A stretch of 64,000 nt of DNA from Gracilaria gracilis (Eukaryota > Rhodophyta > Florideophyceae > Gracilariales > Gracilariaceae), in the NCBI GenBank assembly GCA_030374805.1, contig JARGSG010000183.1, positions 1,178,001 through 1,242,000 of the forward strand, written 5' to 3'. Every line of letters begins with the position of its first letter. Position 1 is the stretch's first letter. Below are positions 1 through 9,967 of this stretch, in pieces. Made by a program: the position numbers and the translations under genes. Under the pieces are notes generated by a model, which saw nothing but the letters and a program-made list of their open reading frames with translations, did no database searches and had not been told where the DNA came from.

Positions 1-3000
1 TGGTGCTTCGTGAACTTTTGATTCGGACTTGTTTCCATCCATCGCTTCAACCGCATGCGAACCGTTTGTCACGATTGCAGCGGCCATAACAGTCTCGATA
101 TCTAAATTTCCGCCGCGGCTGACATGATCCGCTAGAGTCGCTTCAACCGCTTTTGCATTTCCGAAACCAGCGTCGGAGAGTACCTGCGTCATCTGCTTAA
201 TCTCTGGTTGGCTAGATTGCACTGGTACCACCCCATGTTGGGGCGGCTGTCCTGTTTGTAACAGTTTCAACTGTACTGGTTGAGGTTGTGCTGCTTGTGG
301 ATCGTGAGACGGCTGCTGCAACGGAGGGTTCCGCTCGTTAGAAGTGTTTCCATGATCTATCTTCTGAGAATTCGGTTCCATTCCCTGTTCTTTTCGGTCT
401 CTCTTTTGGGTCACCCTCTTCCTCGGGTCTATGGGACCTGACGCCCCTGCTCTAACAAAACCAACAGTTCGAGACGGATTCACCGATCGCTCTTTTGACG
501 CACTATTCTTAGGAAGCGTACCATTAGAGTGGACTCGGTTTTCGTTTGTCACTAATGGATCATTGTGACGTGGTTCAGGCTCAAGACACCTAGACACATT
601 TGAGACTGATATGAGGCATCCACGAGAATTTGCATCTTCTATTAACTCTGCCCAATCCGCCGAGCCTTCAGAGAGCGCTTGGGCAGACCCAAGAATGATC
701 AAAGAAGCTTTAGCTCTCGTAAGACCGACATTCATTCTCCTGACATCCCTCACGAATCCAATTCCACGATTGAGAGATACGGTTCGCACGCAAGAGAACA
801 CAACAAATTCTTTTTCCCGACCTTGGTATGAGTCAACCGTGTCTATTTCTACATCACCAGTTGGTATTCCTGCCCTGTCGAAAGATTGACGCAATTCCTG
901 CATCTGTCTCTTATATGGTGTGACGACACCAAACCCAGCAACAGATCCAGGCGACTTTGCGGCAGGAGAAAACAGAGGGTCTTGGGGGAATTCTTTCTTC
1001 AGTTTGGTGTAGATCAATGCGGCCAATTCAGCTTCAACCGGATTGAATACCGATTTATCATCTCGGCTTCGTTTCTCTTGCCCTTCAGATACATCTAGAA
1101 ACACATAGGGGCCAAACTTGGGACGGAGAGAATGTCTGTGATACGGTCGGCCTCTATGCTCACCTTGCACACTTTCGTCGTCAACAAGTCTTCCGTTATA
1201 AAAGTATCTCCGCGGGAAGGAAGATATCGCCGGATGCATTCGATACTGTGTGTCTAGCAAAAGCACCGCTTGCCCAGCGCGGCAAACACGTTCTAACAAC
1301 GACTGACCGTAGGCGAGTCCCGCCGAACCAGAAGATAACACCGTTGCAGGGAGCTGTTGTGGATCACCAACAAGCAAACAACGTGATGCACCGAGTGTTA
1401 GTGGAATAAGGCAAGAGGTTTCAGTGGCTTGAGCTCCTTCGTCAATAACGACAGTATCAAAAAGCGCTGTTTGTGCGTCATCAAAGAAATCACTGGAACC
1501 TTTTCTGGTGAGAATACTTGAAGCAGATCCTGAAAGTGTTGCGAATACCAGTTGTGCATCCTCGACATACGTGCGAGCAATCATGCGCAATTTATCTTCC
1601 TTTGTTACACCTTTTTTCCTGTCTGCCACTGCTATGCGGAGTCTTCTTATATCACGGTCTAACCTTTCAAGATTTTCGTGTAGCTGAATAACAACAGATT
1701 GAGAGGACTTATCGTCCTTCGGGGTACGAGAAAGCTGCACAAGCAACGTATTGCACCGATTCTGCCACGTCGTAAGATATTTTCTTTGAGCTTTCTCTCG
1801 AGCTTCAAGGTTCATCTCTTCTCCACAAACCTTGTCTAGAAAACGCTCAGCTTGACCCTCTGCCGTAAGCGGTTTAGCAGCGTCGGAGACACGATCACCA
1901 GCGCCGATCCGTGCAAGTTCCGGACAATACTGTCGGCCCTGTCCGTCAATAAACTTCGAACGAACAAGACGAGTAAGAATTTCATCAACGGCCGAATTTG
2001 ACGGCGCGCAGATCAAAAGGCGGGGTCGGCGAATGTGTTTCGGAAACGCAAGAGTGTTTATATCACTCGCAACAGCGACAGTCTTGCTCATGTCATCCAT
2101 CATAGTTTCCAACAAGCTACCTTCTGTTGACTTGTCGGTTTCGGTTCTTTTCTCGTCTTCCCGTTCGACTGGCACCACTTTTGCAGCCGCCTGCTTCTGC
2201 TTAACCTTTCCATGAAGGTCCTCCAAAGAAGCAAGCAAGCCTTCGTAATACTTCTGGTACTGTGCCATATGTACAACATTCAAGAGGCCGATCAAAGTCC
2301 TTGTTTTTCCAGTTCCTGGGGGACCTTGAATCACAGAGAACCCAGAACGCGTTGTGCTGGCGTGGATAATAGCTCGAGCCTGGGAAGGATTGAGACCTGT
2401 TTTCCCCACCACAACCTCTGTAAAGAAGTGTTCACCTGTGGGCGAGGGACCCGTCGTATCATTGCCTTGCTTTCGACTTCCATTGGATGCAGAATTGGAG
2501 ACCCCGTCTACGTTAGCAGACTGAAGCAGCCGAGGGCGCAGTATGACCGGCAGCAGACCGGAGGTCTTTATGCTTTGAAGTGCATCAAACTCTCGTTTCA
2601 CTGTAGTGAGCGACCCAATGCGTAAAATAGTCCACCGACGAGGATTTACAGACTGCTGGTTTGTTTGACCATTTTCTGTGGGGGGTAAGCCATGTTCGTT
2701 GCCATCAGGGAACTTGGATGTGATGAGGCGACATCCGTTGCGAGAGATACTCTTGACGACGCTTAGGACAGCAGTGGAAGGAAGTTTTCGAGAGCTACTA
2801 GCACCTCGGACATGCTTTGGATTTTTTGCTGCAGCTTGTGACCAAATAGCGACGACGTCGTTGTCAACACAACCAACGGGCCCCCTCCGATCGCTCGTTT
2901 CAACCTCTACGGTCCATCCAAACCCAGTCGAATGTGTTTTGAACACTTTTTGAGCAGTGACTAAAGCAACAGTTGTGCCGCTTTCTTCGCGACGCGCTCG

Positions 3001-3249
3001 AATCTTGGTTTGTCGTAGGTTGGATGCTCTCTGATACTTTTCGATCGCCGAAAGAAGCTCAGCAGAGAGCTCTGCGAAGAGCAGCGGCTCAAAGTATGCC
3101 TTATAACTATGGTAAGTCGGGAAAGTGGTCTGCGGAGAAGAGGAGGATTCTGAAAAGCGTGCGGTGATTTCAGATAGTTGTGAGGGCTGCCATTCACAAA
3201 CTATCTGCCCCAGAGACCTAGTTTGCGGAGTGGTTGTGCCTGCCTGCAT
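1..3249 (-). CDS. Sen1/senataxin-like superfamily 1 RNA/DNA helicase (3' end outside window)
   Basis: An uninterrupted minus-strand frame of 1083 codons stays open at the window edge, so the C-terminus is missing. The first ATG after an in-frame stop (3295-3297) is at 3249. SF1B helicase motifs are in order: Walker A GPPGTGKT (about residue 310), Ia with APSNSAVDE (about 411), II with DEGAQATE (about 603), III with GDPQQLP, IV-like TQYRMHP (about 667), V with VDSYQGREKEFVV and VI with GLTRAKASL. The roughly 100-residue insert between motifs I and Ia and the N-terminal stretch with YFEPLLFAEL favour the Sen1/senataxin branch over UPF1. Family members unwind RNA:DNA hybrids and act in transcription termination. 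The last 200 visible residues are low-complexity and polar. IGHMBP2-like is the alternative. Confidence 0.9.
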   Translation of the reverse strand, partial: MQAGTTTPQTRSLGQIVCEWQPSQLSEITARFSESSSSPQTTFPTYHSYKAYFEPLLFAELSAELLSAIEKYQRASNLRQTKIRARREESGTTVALVTAQKVFKTHSTGFGWTVEVETSDRRGPVGCVDNDVVAIWSQAAAKNPKHVRGASSSRKLPSTAVLSVVKSISRNGCRLITSKFPDGNEHGLPPTENGQTNQQSVNPRRWTILRIGSLTTVKREFDALQSIKTSGLLPVILRPRLLQSANVDGVSNSASNGSRKQGNDTTGPSPTGEHFFTEVVVGKTGLNPSQARAIIHASTTRSGFSVIQGPPGTGKTRTLIGLLNVVHMAQYQKYYEGLLASLEDLHGKVKQKQAAAKVVPVEREDEKRTETDKSTEGSLLETMMDDMSKTVAVASDINTLAFPKHIRRPRLLICAPSNSAVDEILTRLVRSKFIDGQGRQYCPELARIGAGDRVSDAAKPLTAEGQAERFLDKVCGEEMNLEAREKAQRKYLTTWQNRCNTLLVQLSRTPKDDKSSQSVVIQLHENLERLDRDIRRLRIAVADRKKGVTKEDKLRMIARTYVEDAQLVFATLSGSASSILTRKGSSDFFDDAQTALFDTVVIDEGAQATETSCLIPLTLGASRCLLVGDPQQLPATVLSSGSAGLAYGQSLLERVCRAGQAVLLLDTQYRMHPAISSFPRRYFYNGRLVDDESVQGEHRGRPYHRHSLRPKFGPYVFLDVSEGQEKRSRDDKSVFNPVEAELAALIYTKLKKEFPQDPLFSPAAKSPGSVAGFGVVTPYKRQMQELRQSFDRAGIPTGDVEIDTVDSYQGREKEFVVFSCVRTVSLNRGIGFVRDVRRMNVGLTRAKASLIILGSAQALSEGSADWAELIEDANSRGCLISVSNVSRCLEPEPRHNDPLVTNENRVHSNGTLPKNSASKERSVNPSRTVGFVRAGASGPIDPRKRVTQKRDRKEQGMEPNSQKIDHGNTSNERNPPLQQPSHDPQAAQPQPVQLKLLQTGQPPQHGVVPVQSSQPEIKQMTQVLSDAGFGNAKAVEATLADHVSRGGNLDIETVMAAAIVTNGSHAVEAMDGNKSESKVHEAP

Positions 3250-3825
3250 TACTCCATTAATATCGCGATGTACACAAGCGGAGGTCCCGCGTGGCTATTT
3301 GAGGGGTACGCACACTAGACTTCTAAGCACGCGATGGAGCATTGAAGTGTATTCTGTTTGGATCGGGTGTTGGACAACAACCGATTCGCGTGGGTTGTGA
3401 GGCGAATGCGGTGCTGCGTAGTAGCAAAAGCAGTGTGGCAGGTAGCGTGCGTGTGTGCGTGAGTTTGCGTTGCGTAAGGCTTCTAGAATGACAAGGATGA
3501 AGCTTAGGGAACAAGTGTAAGGCGGGTAGTAATCTTGGTCGGAGCAGTTGGCACTACTAGCCGTTACTGCACGTCGCAGGTGTTCGCGGAATTCTGGTAG
3601 ATATCTTGGAGGAAGGCGAGCCCCGCGCGCGCGAGGAAGAAGAGCTTCTCAACTAAGTATGAAAGTCAGAGTCAACGACTGCACGCCGCCGGCACCCGAA
3701 CAGGAGCTACGGGCAGGAATTTCGCATACAAGGCGCCGCGCACAACAAGTCGGACAACGCTGGATGCCCGCGTGGCCGAGTGCACAAACTCACGCAGAGA
3801 CAACCCTTTCGGCAGCGGCGTTGGG

Positions 3826-3850
3826 TTTGTGTCCCTAAGAAGGACACAAA
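3826..3850. repeat. Perfect hairpin, 9-bp stem and 7-nt loop
   Basis: TTTGTGTCC at 3826-3834 is the exact reverse complement of GGACACAAA at 3842-3850, separated by CTAAGAA. It lies in an intergenic region. Function is unknown. Confidence 0.7.
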
Positions 3851-3937
3851 ACGCCTAATACGCGGTGGCTGTAATGCAACTGCTTTACATTCAAAAGTTA
3901 ACAACTGCATCAGAAAAATAGAGGGTTAGCGGACGAA

Positions 3938-3966
3938 GGCGTGGATTACACGCCGTAGTCTACGGC
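3938..3966. repeat. Two overlapping inverted repeats
   Basis: GGCGTG (3938-3943) pairs with CACGCC (3949-3954) across a 5-nt loop. A 15-bp odd-centred palindrome at 3952-3966, with 7-bp arms beginning GCCGTAG, overlaps its end. The two structures are mutually exclusive as hairpins, so the site could be a protein-binding palindrome or part of a small RNA. Confidence 0.6.
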
Positions 3967-4568
3967 CCGTAGATAACCTCACGCCGGTTGATATCTATAG
4001 AAAAAAGCACGAGCGACTGCTTCATGACTATTGTGTTCACTCTCGCGTATGCTTACTTTTTTCCTGAGTTGCATGCTACATTATGACATCAAGAACAACC
4101 CCATAAACGGACCGCATTAGGTATCATGGATGCTAAATATCTATGGTGCATTTGAGTTGCGCTTAACATGTTTTTGAATCGCTCTTCAAAACGTAAAGTA
4201 AGACTCTTCGACTCGTGTTACATTACGTTAGAATGAGAACCTGATGCCAATATGTACGTATCGAGCGAGCACCAATTGTGCCACGCTCGCCACAAGCCAT
4301 TTGCTGCAGTTTCCTCTTCAGGCTACAACCAAGAAAGGTATTCTGGTGCCTACCATACACTTCATGCACCCAATTCTGGCTCCACGACAGCGACGCAGTA
4401 CAGCGGGATGGGCGCGGTATCTCCGCAGTTTTCTGCCTTCTATCTATGCTATTTAAACGTCGGTTCACAATCCCCGTTGGCAGGTGTTTTCCCATAACTC
4501 AAATCGTCTCTCATCAGCTGGGAAAGCTTTATACCGCTGTGATCTTCATCAAACATTTCTTGTTCGCT

Positions 4569-5408
4569 ATGCCACTCCGCAGACACGAGAGCTCCTACGG
4601 CCAATCCATCTGGTTTCAAAATGTTTCGCCAGACGGACTGGAATCACAACAAACTGCTGCCGACGCATTGTTCATTGAGAGTTCATGGGCATCCGATGTG
4701 TTCGTGTTTTTTCACAGCGGGCTGCGACATGAATTGGCGGATCTTGTCAAAATGATCGAATGCGCAATTTATCGAAAGCATAGATTTGAAGAACAGGAAC
4801 TAGTGGCGTTTGAAAAGTGGTTCGTACACTTTTCGCACATGGTGGCCATGTACTTTGAGGCACAGACAAGCATCGTATATCCAGCATTGCTACGGATGAG
4901 AATCGGTCTATTCTCAGCAATGGAACGTCAGCGCGGACGTCAAAAGAAGGTAGTGAACCATCTATTGGAGATACATGCTGAATGTGTGACGTTTACCAAG
5001 AATGGAAAACGATCCGGAACTCGAAATTTTGCTATGGACAAGTCTGGTTTGCGACAAAGTGTGGATAGAATCAGCAGACTTGTTAACGGGTTGAAGGACA
5101 GTTTGGAACAAATATTCGAATGGGAACTGAAAGTATTGACACCTGTGGTACGAGAATACTTGATGACATGGGAAGCAAGAGCACTGCTTCATCGCTCAGT
5201 GCACGAAATTCTTGAGTATAAGACTGGGCGAGAGGTTGTTTGGGGTTACTTTCGGGACGTTCCTGACAAAATAAAGGAGCAGCACTTGGCGGACGTGGAG
5301 CCGATGAAGAGGATTCGGCTGCGTGTGAAAGAACGTCGATGGACAAGGGTGCATCAGCACATGACGAAGCGTTTCGCGGCTATTGGGGACAACGCTCGCA
5401 ACGAGTAA
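4569..5408 (+). CDS. Hemerythrin-like (HHE-type) helical protein, paralogue 1
   Basis: 279 aa if translation begins at the ATG at 4569. The frame is open further upstream, but that part looks non-coding and a TATA-like element lies inside it. The core reads like a divergent hemerythrin/HHE four-helix bundle: SSWASDVFVFFHSGLRHELADL (part, around residues 39-58), then HFSHMVAMYFEAQTSIVYPAL (part, about 87-107), with His49, His87, His90 and Glu97 as the clearest candidate metal ligands. The usual His-His before the Glu is replaced by Tyr-Phe, so metal binding is uncertain. It is clearly homologous to the gene at 15058, over the whole bundle and at similar length. HHE proteins sense or carry O2/NO or iron, but no such role is shown here. 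Confidence 0.65.
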   Translation: MPLRRHESSYGQSIWFQNVSPDGLESQQTAADALFIESSWASDVFVFFHSGLRHELADLVKMIECAIYRKHRFEEQELVAFEKWFVHFSHMVAMYFEAQTSIVYPALLRMRIGLFSAMERQRGRQKKVVNHLLEIHAECVTFTKNGKRSGTRNFAMDKSGLRQSVDRISRLVNGLKDSLEQIFEWELKVLTPVVREYLMTWEARALLHRSVHEILEYKTGREVVWGYFRDVPDKIKEQHLADVEPMKRIRLRVKERRWTRVHQHMTKRFAAIGDNARNE

Positions 5409-5472
5409 AAGGTGATGAGCTCATGATTTCCCTATTCTGTGAGAGTGTTTAAAAATTTTCATGCCAAGGCCG

Positions 5473-5567
5473 TCCCCCAGGCGAGGCTTGAACTCGCAAC
5501 CTTTGGCTCATAAGACCAATGCTCTATTCGTTGCGTAAAATTTCAGAACCGATTGAGCTACTGGGGG
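5473..5567 (-). tRNA. tRNA-Ile (UAU) gene with a 21-nt intron in the D-loop
   Basis: Read on the minus strand, a complete cloverleaf appears once 21 nt are removed. The acceptor CCCCCAG pairs over 7 bp with CTGGGGG and the discriminator is A. The D-stem is GCTC/GAGC. The anticodon stem TTGGT/GCCAA (one T-G pair) encloses loop CTTATGA, giving anticodon TAT. The T-arm is GCGAG-TTCAAGC-CTCGC with a perfect stem. A-box and B-box promoter sequences are both present. CCA is not encoded. The insertion at 5526-5546 splits the D-loop just before A21; its borders are ambiguous by 1 nt. G37 beside U36 is unusual for an isoleucine tRNA, so the anticodon call is slightly less sure than the fold. Confidence 0.85.
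5526..5546 (-). other. Ectopic D-loop intron of the tRNA gene
   Basis: Removing these 21 nt restores a standard 9-nt D-loop (AATCGGTTA) between perfect D-stem halves. The canonical nuclear tRNA intron position is 37/38 in the anticodon loop, so this location is non-canonical. D-loop introns of this kind, cut by the tRNA splicing endonuclease, are known in Cyanidioschyzon merolae. Confidence 0.8.
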
Positions 5568-5655
5568 CTTAGCCTCGCTGACCAGCCTTGTGATTCTTCC
5601 AATTTTCTTTTGTATTTATCCTGCATCCGAATGAACAACCTCACCGTCTCGTTTA

Positions 5656-6731
5656 TCAGCTACGAAAGTATTCAACTCTATACCACCGCTCATCCACCGG
5701 CCTGCCTCGCGCATCGACGTACGTCAAGCTCGATCGAGTCAAATACGTGCTTGTCTTCTGCCATGTCGAGAAGGAGTCATCCTGATCTTCATCCCATTCG
5801 AAAATGACGCTCGTCTCCACATGTTTGATCAGCGGTTGGACGCGCATATCATCGGTATCGAGTCTCACATCCTGACGAACCACTTCGCTTGTATATAGTC
5901 CATCTCTCTGTTCGTCTGTCAAGCCTTCGTCCGCCCGCGGTCCCGCGTCCTTCCAAGTTGAGTTTTCACGCACCCTGAACGCGCGTTCGACGTTTCTCGG
6001 GATTTTGTCTATTTGTTGATGCCTTGCGATTGTTCGCAAGTCCACTAGATACACCGATCCATCTGTGCCACCTGGTCTTAATGACACCGCTAATCGATTG
6101 GCGTTATTTCCCAACACCTCGCATTGCAGCACTGAATAAGGACCCAGCGTCGCACGTGCTATGGCCTTCACATTGAACGCTCTGTCCGCAACAACATGTC
6201 CATTATTACGCACAAAACGACTATCATACTGCACACTTTCCCCGATATCCTGCAAATTTGCCCCACGTGCAGCCCCCGCAAGACAAGTCCACAACCACAG
6301 TTAGTACGAATCACTTATCAAATCCATTCACCTCTTCGACCGGTAACGCAGTAACATACCTTTTTCGCCTCTTCAAAAGACCCTGTACGGCCGAACAGTT
6401 TATATCCAGCGGGACACGCAACCGATAGCAGCGTCGACTTGGTTTTCCATGTTCCAGCGAAAAAGCCCGGATAGTATAGATCCTCTTCAAACAGTTTTTC
6501 TACCATCTCTGCTGAAGTCTTCTGTTTAAGCCTCATTACAAGGTCGGGAGGCGAAGCGAAAGGATTAAATGCAGCTTCAACGAGTTGCGGAGTTCGACTC
6601 ATTGAGTATAAGCTGACGCCAAACCCTGCTATCGCCCAGCGCATCATATCACGTCTGGAAACCGATGTTTCGATGACACATGTTGTTCTGAGTTGTGAAA
6701 CCCGCCCCGGCTTGGTTTTCGTCGTGAGCAT
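5656..6731 (-). CDS. DUF6816-type thylakoid lumen protein, two exons
   Basis: Exon 1 is 6731-6360 and exon 2 is 6249-5656, giving 321 aa. The 110-nt intron (6250-6359) starts GTATGT, has a perfect TACTAAC branch site at 6300-6306 and ends TTTGCAG; splicing joins EEAKK to DIGESVQYD in frame. The N-terminus carries SRRDMMRWAIAGFGVSL (about residues 25-41), a twin-arginine motif followed by a hydrophobic stretch. It sits behind a short basic leader, which suggests a bipartite plastid plus Tat thylakoid-lumen signal. The body has FPGFFAGTW-like YYPGFFAGTW, then RFVRNNGHVVADRAFNVKAI and LRPGG, which I associate with the cyanobacterial/plant DUF6816 family of unknown function. It is convergent with the hemerythrin-like gene, with the tRNA between them. 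Confidence 0.75.
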
Positions 6732-8446
6732 TACATGTTAATCTCGATTGCTCCGTACAAGTCTGCCACGAAGGAACGATGAGGTACAAGTCCTACAGAA
6801 TGCTGTTGAGCGACAACGACACATCTTCCGTTTACCCCAGAGTGCGGCCGCTTACCTTCGTAGAATCCTCTTTCACATCAGCAGCGATTTGTATCGACTG
6901 CCTTATACTATATTCCTGTGGTGGTGACATAGATCCGAGCTCCGCTCACCAGAAAACGCATGCAAATCAAAAATTATGGTGTGCTCCTCAATGCCACTAC
7001 TCTTGTAGATACTAGCTAGACCGGCTTTTCTCACTGCAAAGTGCAAACTGTGTGGGAGATTACTGAGCTCATTGAAAGCTTCAAAGACGGAACCCGGCTT
7101 GTAGAGTTACCAAACACCTTTAAATTGGTGATTCGCCCCCTTCTGAACAAGTATGCCCCAGTTCTTGTGAACCGGTCGTCCTCTGTGACTTGAGACATAC
7201 CTATTCTTCTCAAGCAGGAGAATCCAGCGGAGTTTGCCGAGCATATGAACTCACTGTTTGTTCGTCGACGCTCAATAATCTATCTCTTCGATTCTCGAAG
7301 TTGAGGTTGCAAATGTGCGCAAAGTGAAATCATTCAACCGAGACCCCATTCACGAATTCTTTATCACCGCGGGGGGCTAACAACTAGATTGCGTGAGTTG
7401 CAACTTCGTCTTCTTTGTTGCGGACAACAGTTTTCAATTGCTATAGAAAAGCTTCAAAAGAAGAAGCTCTCTCTTTCGAAAGGTTGAGTTGCAACATCTT
7501 CTTGCAGTCAGTCGACTGAGCGCTTTCCCTTGACCAACCACTCTTTACTGCAATCAAAGTCCGGCTGTGTGGCCGATTGCAATCAAGAATATATCATGAC
7601 TTTGGAAACACAACTTGAAACAGTCGGGGCGGGGGGATGGGGGTGTAGATGAACCGGTCATGCTTACATCCTCTTGCGCTGAGTTTGCTAACTGCCGTGT
7701 GAATAGTTTTGCGCGACGACGTTCTCTCGTGAGCCCCAATCGTGAAGACTGTCGCAAATACTCCAAGGGTTGTCTATGGTTGGTTACTTCTTCTCCTTCG
7801 AGGATTGATGTGTTGTTGGTCGTCAATTCAACATTACCGGCTACAAAATCGATTTTGTACCTCGTTACTTTGAGGCGTTCTGCTATTGCAACAACCGCTA
7901 CTAGCTGTTCTAAGCATACGTTTACTACTCATTCAGGAACGCCTGAATCCCTTCGAGGATTTCGATTTCATTAGGGAAGCGAGAAATGGTACGAAAAAAG
8001 CGAAGTATGTACTAATTCGCTAGCTTCGTACTATTCCGCAATGAGGGGTAGCGGTCTATACTATAAAAGTACAAGGACGAAGTAAGAAATGAGAAGACAA
8101 CGATTTAATAAGGAACGTGTTCCTTTATTATGGCTTCCGTTGTAGATCCGACTCGGTACCACACCTTCTCTCTCTCACGTTTTACGGATGCCTAAGCTCA
8201 ATTCCAGCTTAGCGCAGGGGGCTTGCTAAGAACCCCAACAACCTATAACACTTCCCCCATATCATAACCACCAACTATTAATCAATAGCCGTGCTACACT
8301 CACTGGCTACTACATGATATAAAGAAAGCATTGGGTGCCCAAAGTGTTTCCCACCGTTTCACACCTTGAATTTGAGAAAAAGAGGATGGAGATATAGATA
8401 TAGGATATAAACCTGTTCTAGTCCGACTAGGGACTACAACTTGCAG

Positions 8447-8529
<83 letters not shown>

Positions 8530-9520
8530 GGGTGATATAGAAATAGAAAGATCCAACTCGGTACTACAACTTAAAAGTCGGAGTACGATTGCAGTAATTC
8601 TCCATCTAGCACTTCACATTGATACTCTTTATTACGGACGTCAGTTTTCTAGAAACGTTTTCAAAAGAAACTTTCTGATACTTGAGTGAAGGTAAGCTTC
8701 AGATGAATGTTTCTCTCATGTTTTTTTTTGTGAACTCATACGCCCACTCTTCGTAAAGCAGAAGGTAGTAAATGATATTGTTAGATAGGATACGACAGTA
8801 GCCATGAAGAATTTTGGAACTGCTGCAAAGAGACAACTTAAAAAGTAGAGCCACCAGGATTTCGGAGTAGGGATTTATAGAGCATAGAATGGAAGAACGA
8901 AAAGAAGGCTATTGAGTGAAAGCCGTGACCATACTCAAGAAATCCCAAATGTTTCATCCTCTTCCGAAAAGCATCTAGAATTGAAGGCCGAGAACAAGAA
9001 GCGACTATACGTACAAGCCTTTCTTTCCAGATATGTCTACATACACGTCGGGTATTGTCGATCAATCTGTCCTGAGACCTCTAAAAAAGAGCAAGCTCTA
9101 GTAGACAAATTTGTCTCCCCCCCCTTTGTGAGCGTCCGGGGGCATTAGTTGGATTATACAATAGTGACCTGTGAATGTGCTGACTTTTGTGGTGAGAGTC
9201 TGTCACTGAGAGAGCGTTCCCTCAACAGAAAAGTCTTCTTCCGATTTCTAGGTTGAAGTAAAACAGAGAAGTGCTACACTCCATTGATATGGAGCTGGTA
9301 TGTGAACAAAAGTGTGTGTGCGCGCAAGACACGCATGGGAGCGTGGGGAAAAATAACCATGCACCCGAGCTTGGAGTATGCCTAACAGGGAGAAGATAGG
9401 AAAGACTTGAGCTAGTGGAGGAGAGAGGGAAGCAGGTTGCACTGAATTGACAATGAAGCTACGTGAACAATAAAAAACAGCGTTTACATTTCAAACAAAG
9501 TACAGAAGAGCCCGGGCCGT
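6732..9520. other. Gene-poor 2.8-kb region
   Basis: No reliable gene is seen. Open frames are short and unlike known proteins. A long GA microsatellite (8450-8527) is flanked by imperfect copies of a sequence related to TCCRACTCGGTACTACAACTT, at about 8147, 8420 and 8550. An imperfect hairpin around AATAAGGAACGTGTTCC lies near 8107. This could be a decayed mobile element, but no terminal repeats or coding remnants were found to support that. Confidence 0.4.
8450..8527. repeat. GA dinucleotide microsatellite, about 38 copies
   Basis: Uninterrupted GA repeat of roughly 77 nt. It makes an artefactual Arg-Glu repeat in one frame. Length is likely polymorphic. Confidence 0.95.
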
Positions 9521-9967
9521 TCACAGGTTCCTCAAATAATTTTCGGCGTTGTCCATACCCATGCCCCTCCTCCTATCCACCATAACGTCCCTCCTCCTGA
9601 ACTTTATCTCCTTCAGCTTCTCAACCAACTCCTCCCTCGTCTGGGTGTTCTGAATCTCCCTCCTCTCAAAAGACGCGAGGTCGTCCGGCATGGAAACTCC
9701 AAGAATGTCATCCATTTCGGCCTCGCCCATGAAGCCGTCACCAGAGTCGTCGTCCGAATCCACGTCCGGGTCACGGTACTCAGATTCGCGGATGACGTAG
9801 CCATCTTCGCGGGTGGAGTCGGCGGACATACGAAGCGTAGCAGAGCGTGAGCGAGCAGCAGTGAGCAGTAGCGGACGCGCGACGAAGGTCGAGTTTGTGG
9901 CAGCGACAGGCAACGGCAGCGTGCGCGCTGTGAGAGGAGACGGCAGAACGAAATTGAGGGAGGACAT
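9521..9967 (-). CDS. Small acidic protein with plastid-type leader, unknown function
   Basis: 148 aa from the ATG at 9967; the frame is open upstream but looks non-coding. Residues 1-47 are rich in Ser, Thr, Ala, Leu and Arg, lack acids and end in ATLRMSAD, like a plastid transit peptide. The mature part has an acidic segment (DPDVDSDDDSGDGF, about 70-83), then MDDILGVSMPDDL and a basic, probably helical C-terminus (REELVEKLKEIKFRRRDVMV, about 114-133). I recognise no family. It is divergent from IPI1/TEX10. Composition and leader make a real gene likely. Confidence 0.6.
   Translation of the reverse strand: MSSLNFVLPSPLTARTLPLPVAATNSTFVARPLLLTAARSRSATLRMSADSTREDGYVIRESEYRDPDVDSDDDSGDGFMGEAEMDDILGVSMPDDLASFERREIQNTQTREELVEKLKEIKFRRRDVMVDRRRGMGMDNAENYLRNL

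Larger units (their letters stand above)
3250..4568. other. Intergenic region between divergent helicase and hemerythrin-like genes
   Basis: I see no convincing gene. The left part is GC-rich, including a GCGCGCG run near 3625, and is probably promoter for the helicase. Strong inverted repeats cluster at 3826-3850 and 3938-3966. A TATA-like TATTTAAA sits at 4450-4457, about 110 bp before the downstream ATG. Confidence 0.5.

Noticed and set aside
3765..3860. Possible disrupted Leu/Ser tRNA: GTGGCCGAGTG A-box, GCCG/CGGC pairing and a hairpin with loop CTAAGAA (AAG anticodon)
   Set aside because: No T-arm, no matching acceptor 3' strand up- or downstream, and the anticodon-like stem is 9 bp. 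Kept only as a hairpin.
4278..4568. N-terminal extension of hemerythrin-like paralogue 1
   Set aside because: It begins at GTG, contains a TATA-like element, and the paralogue starts at the equivalent of 4569.
8441..8689. ORF with an Arg-Glu repeat
   Set aside because: It is only the translation of the GA microsatellite.
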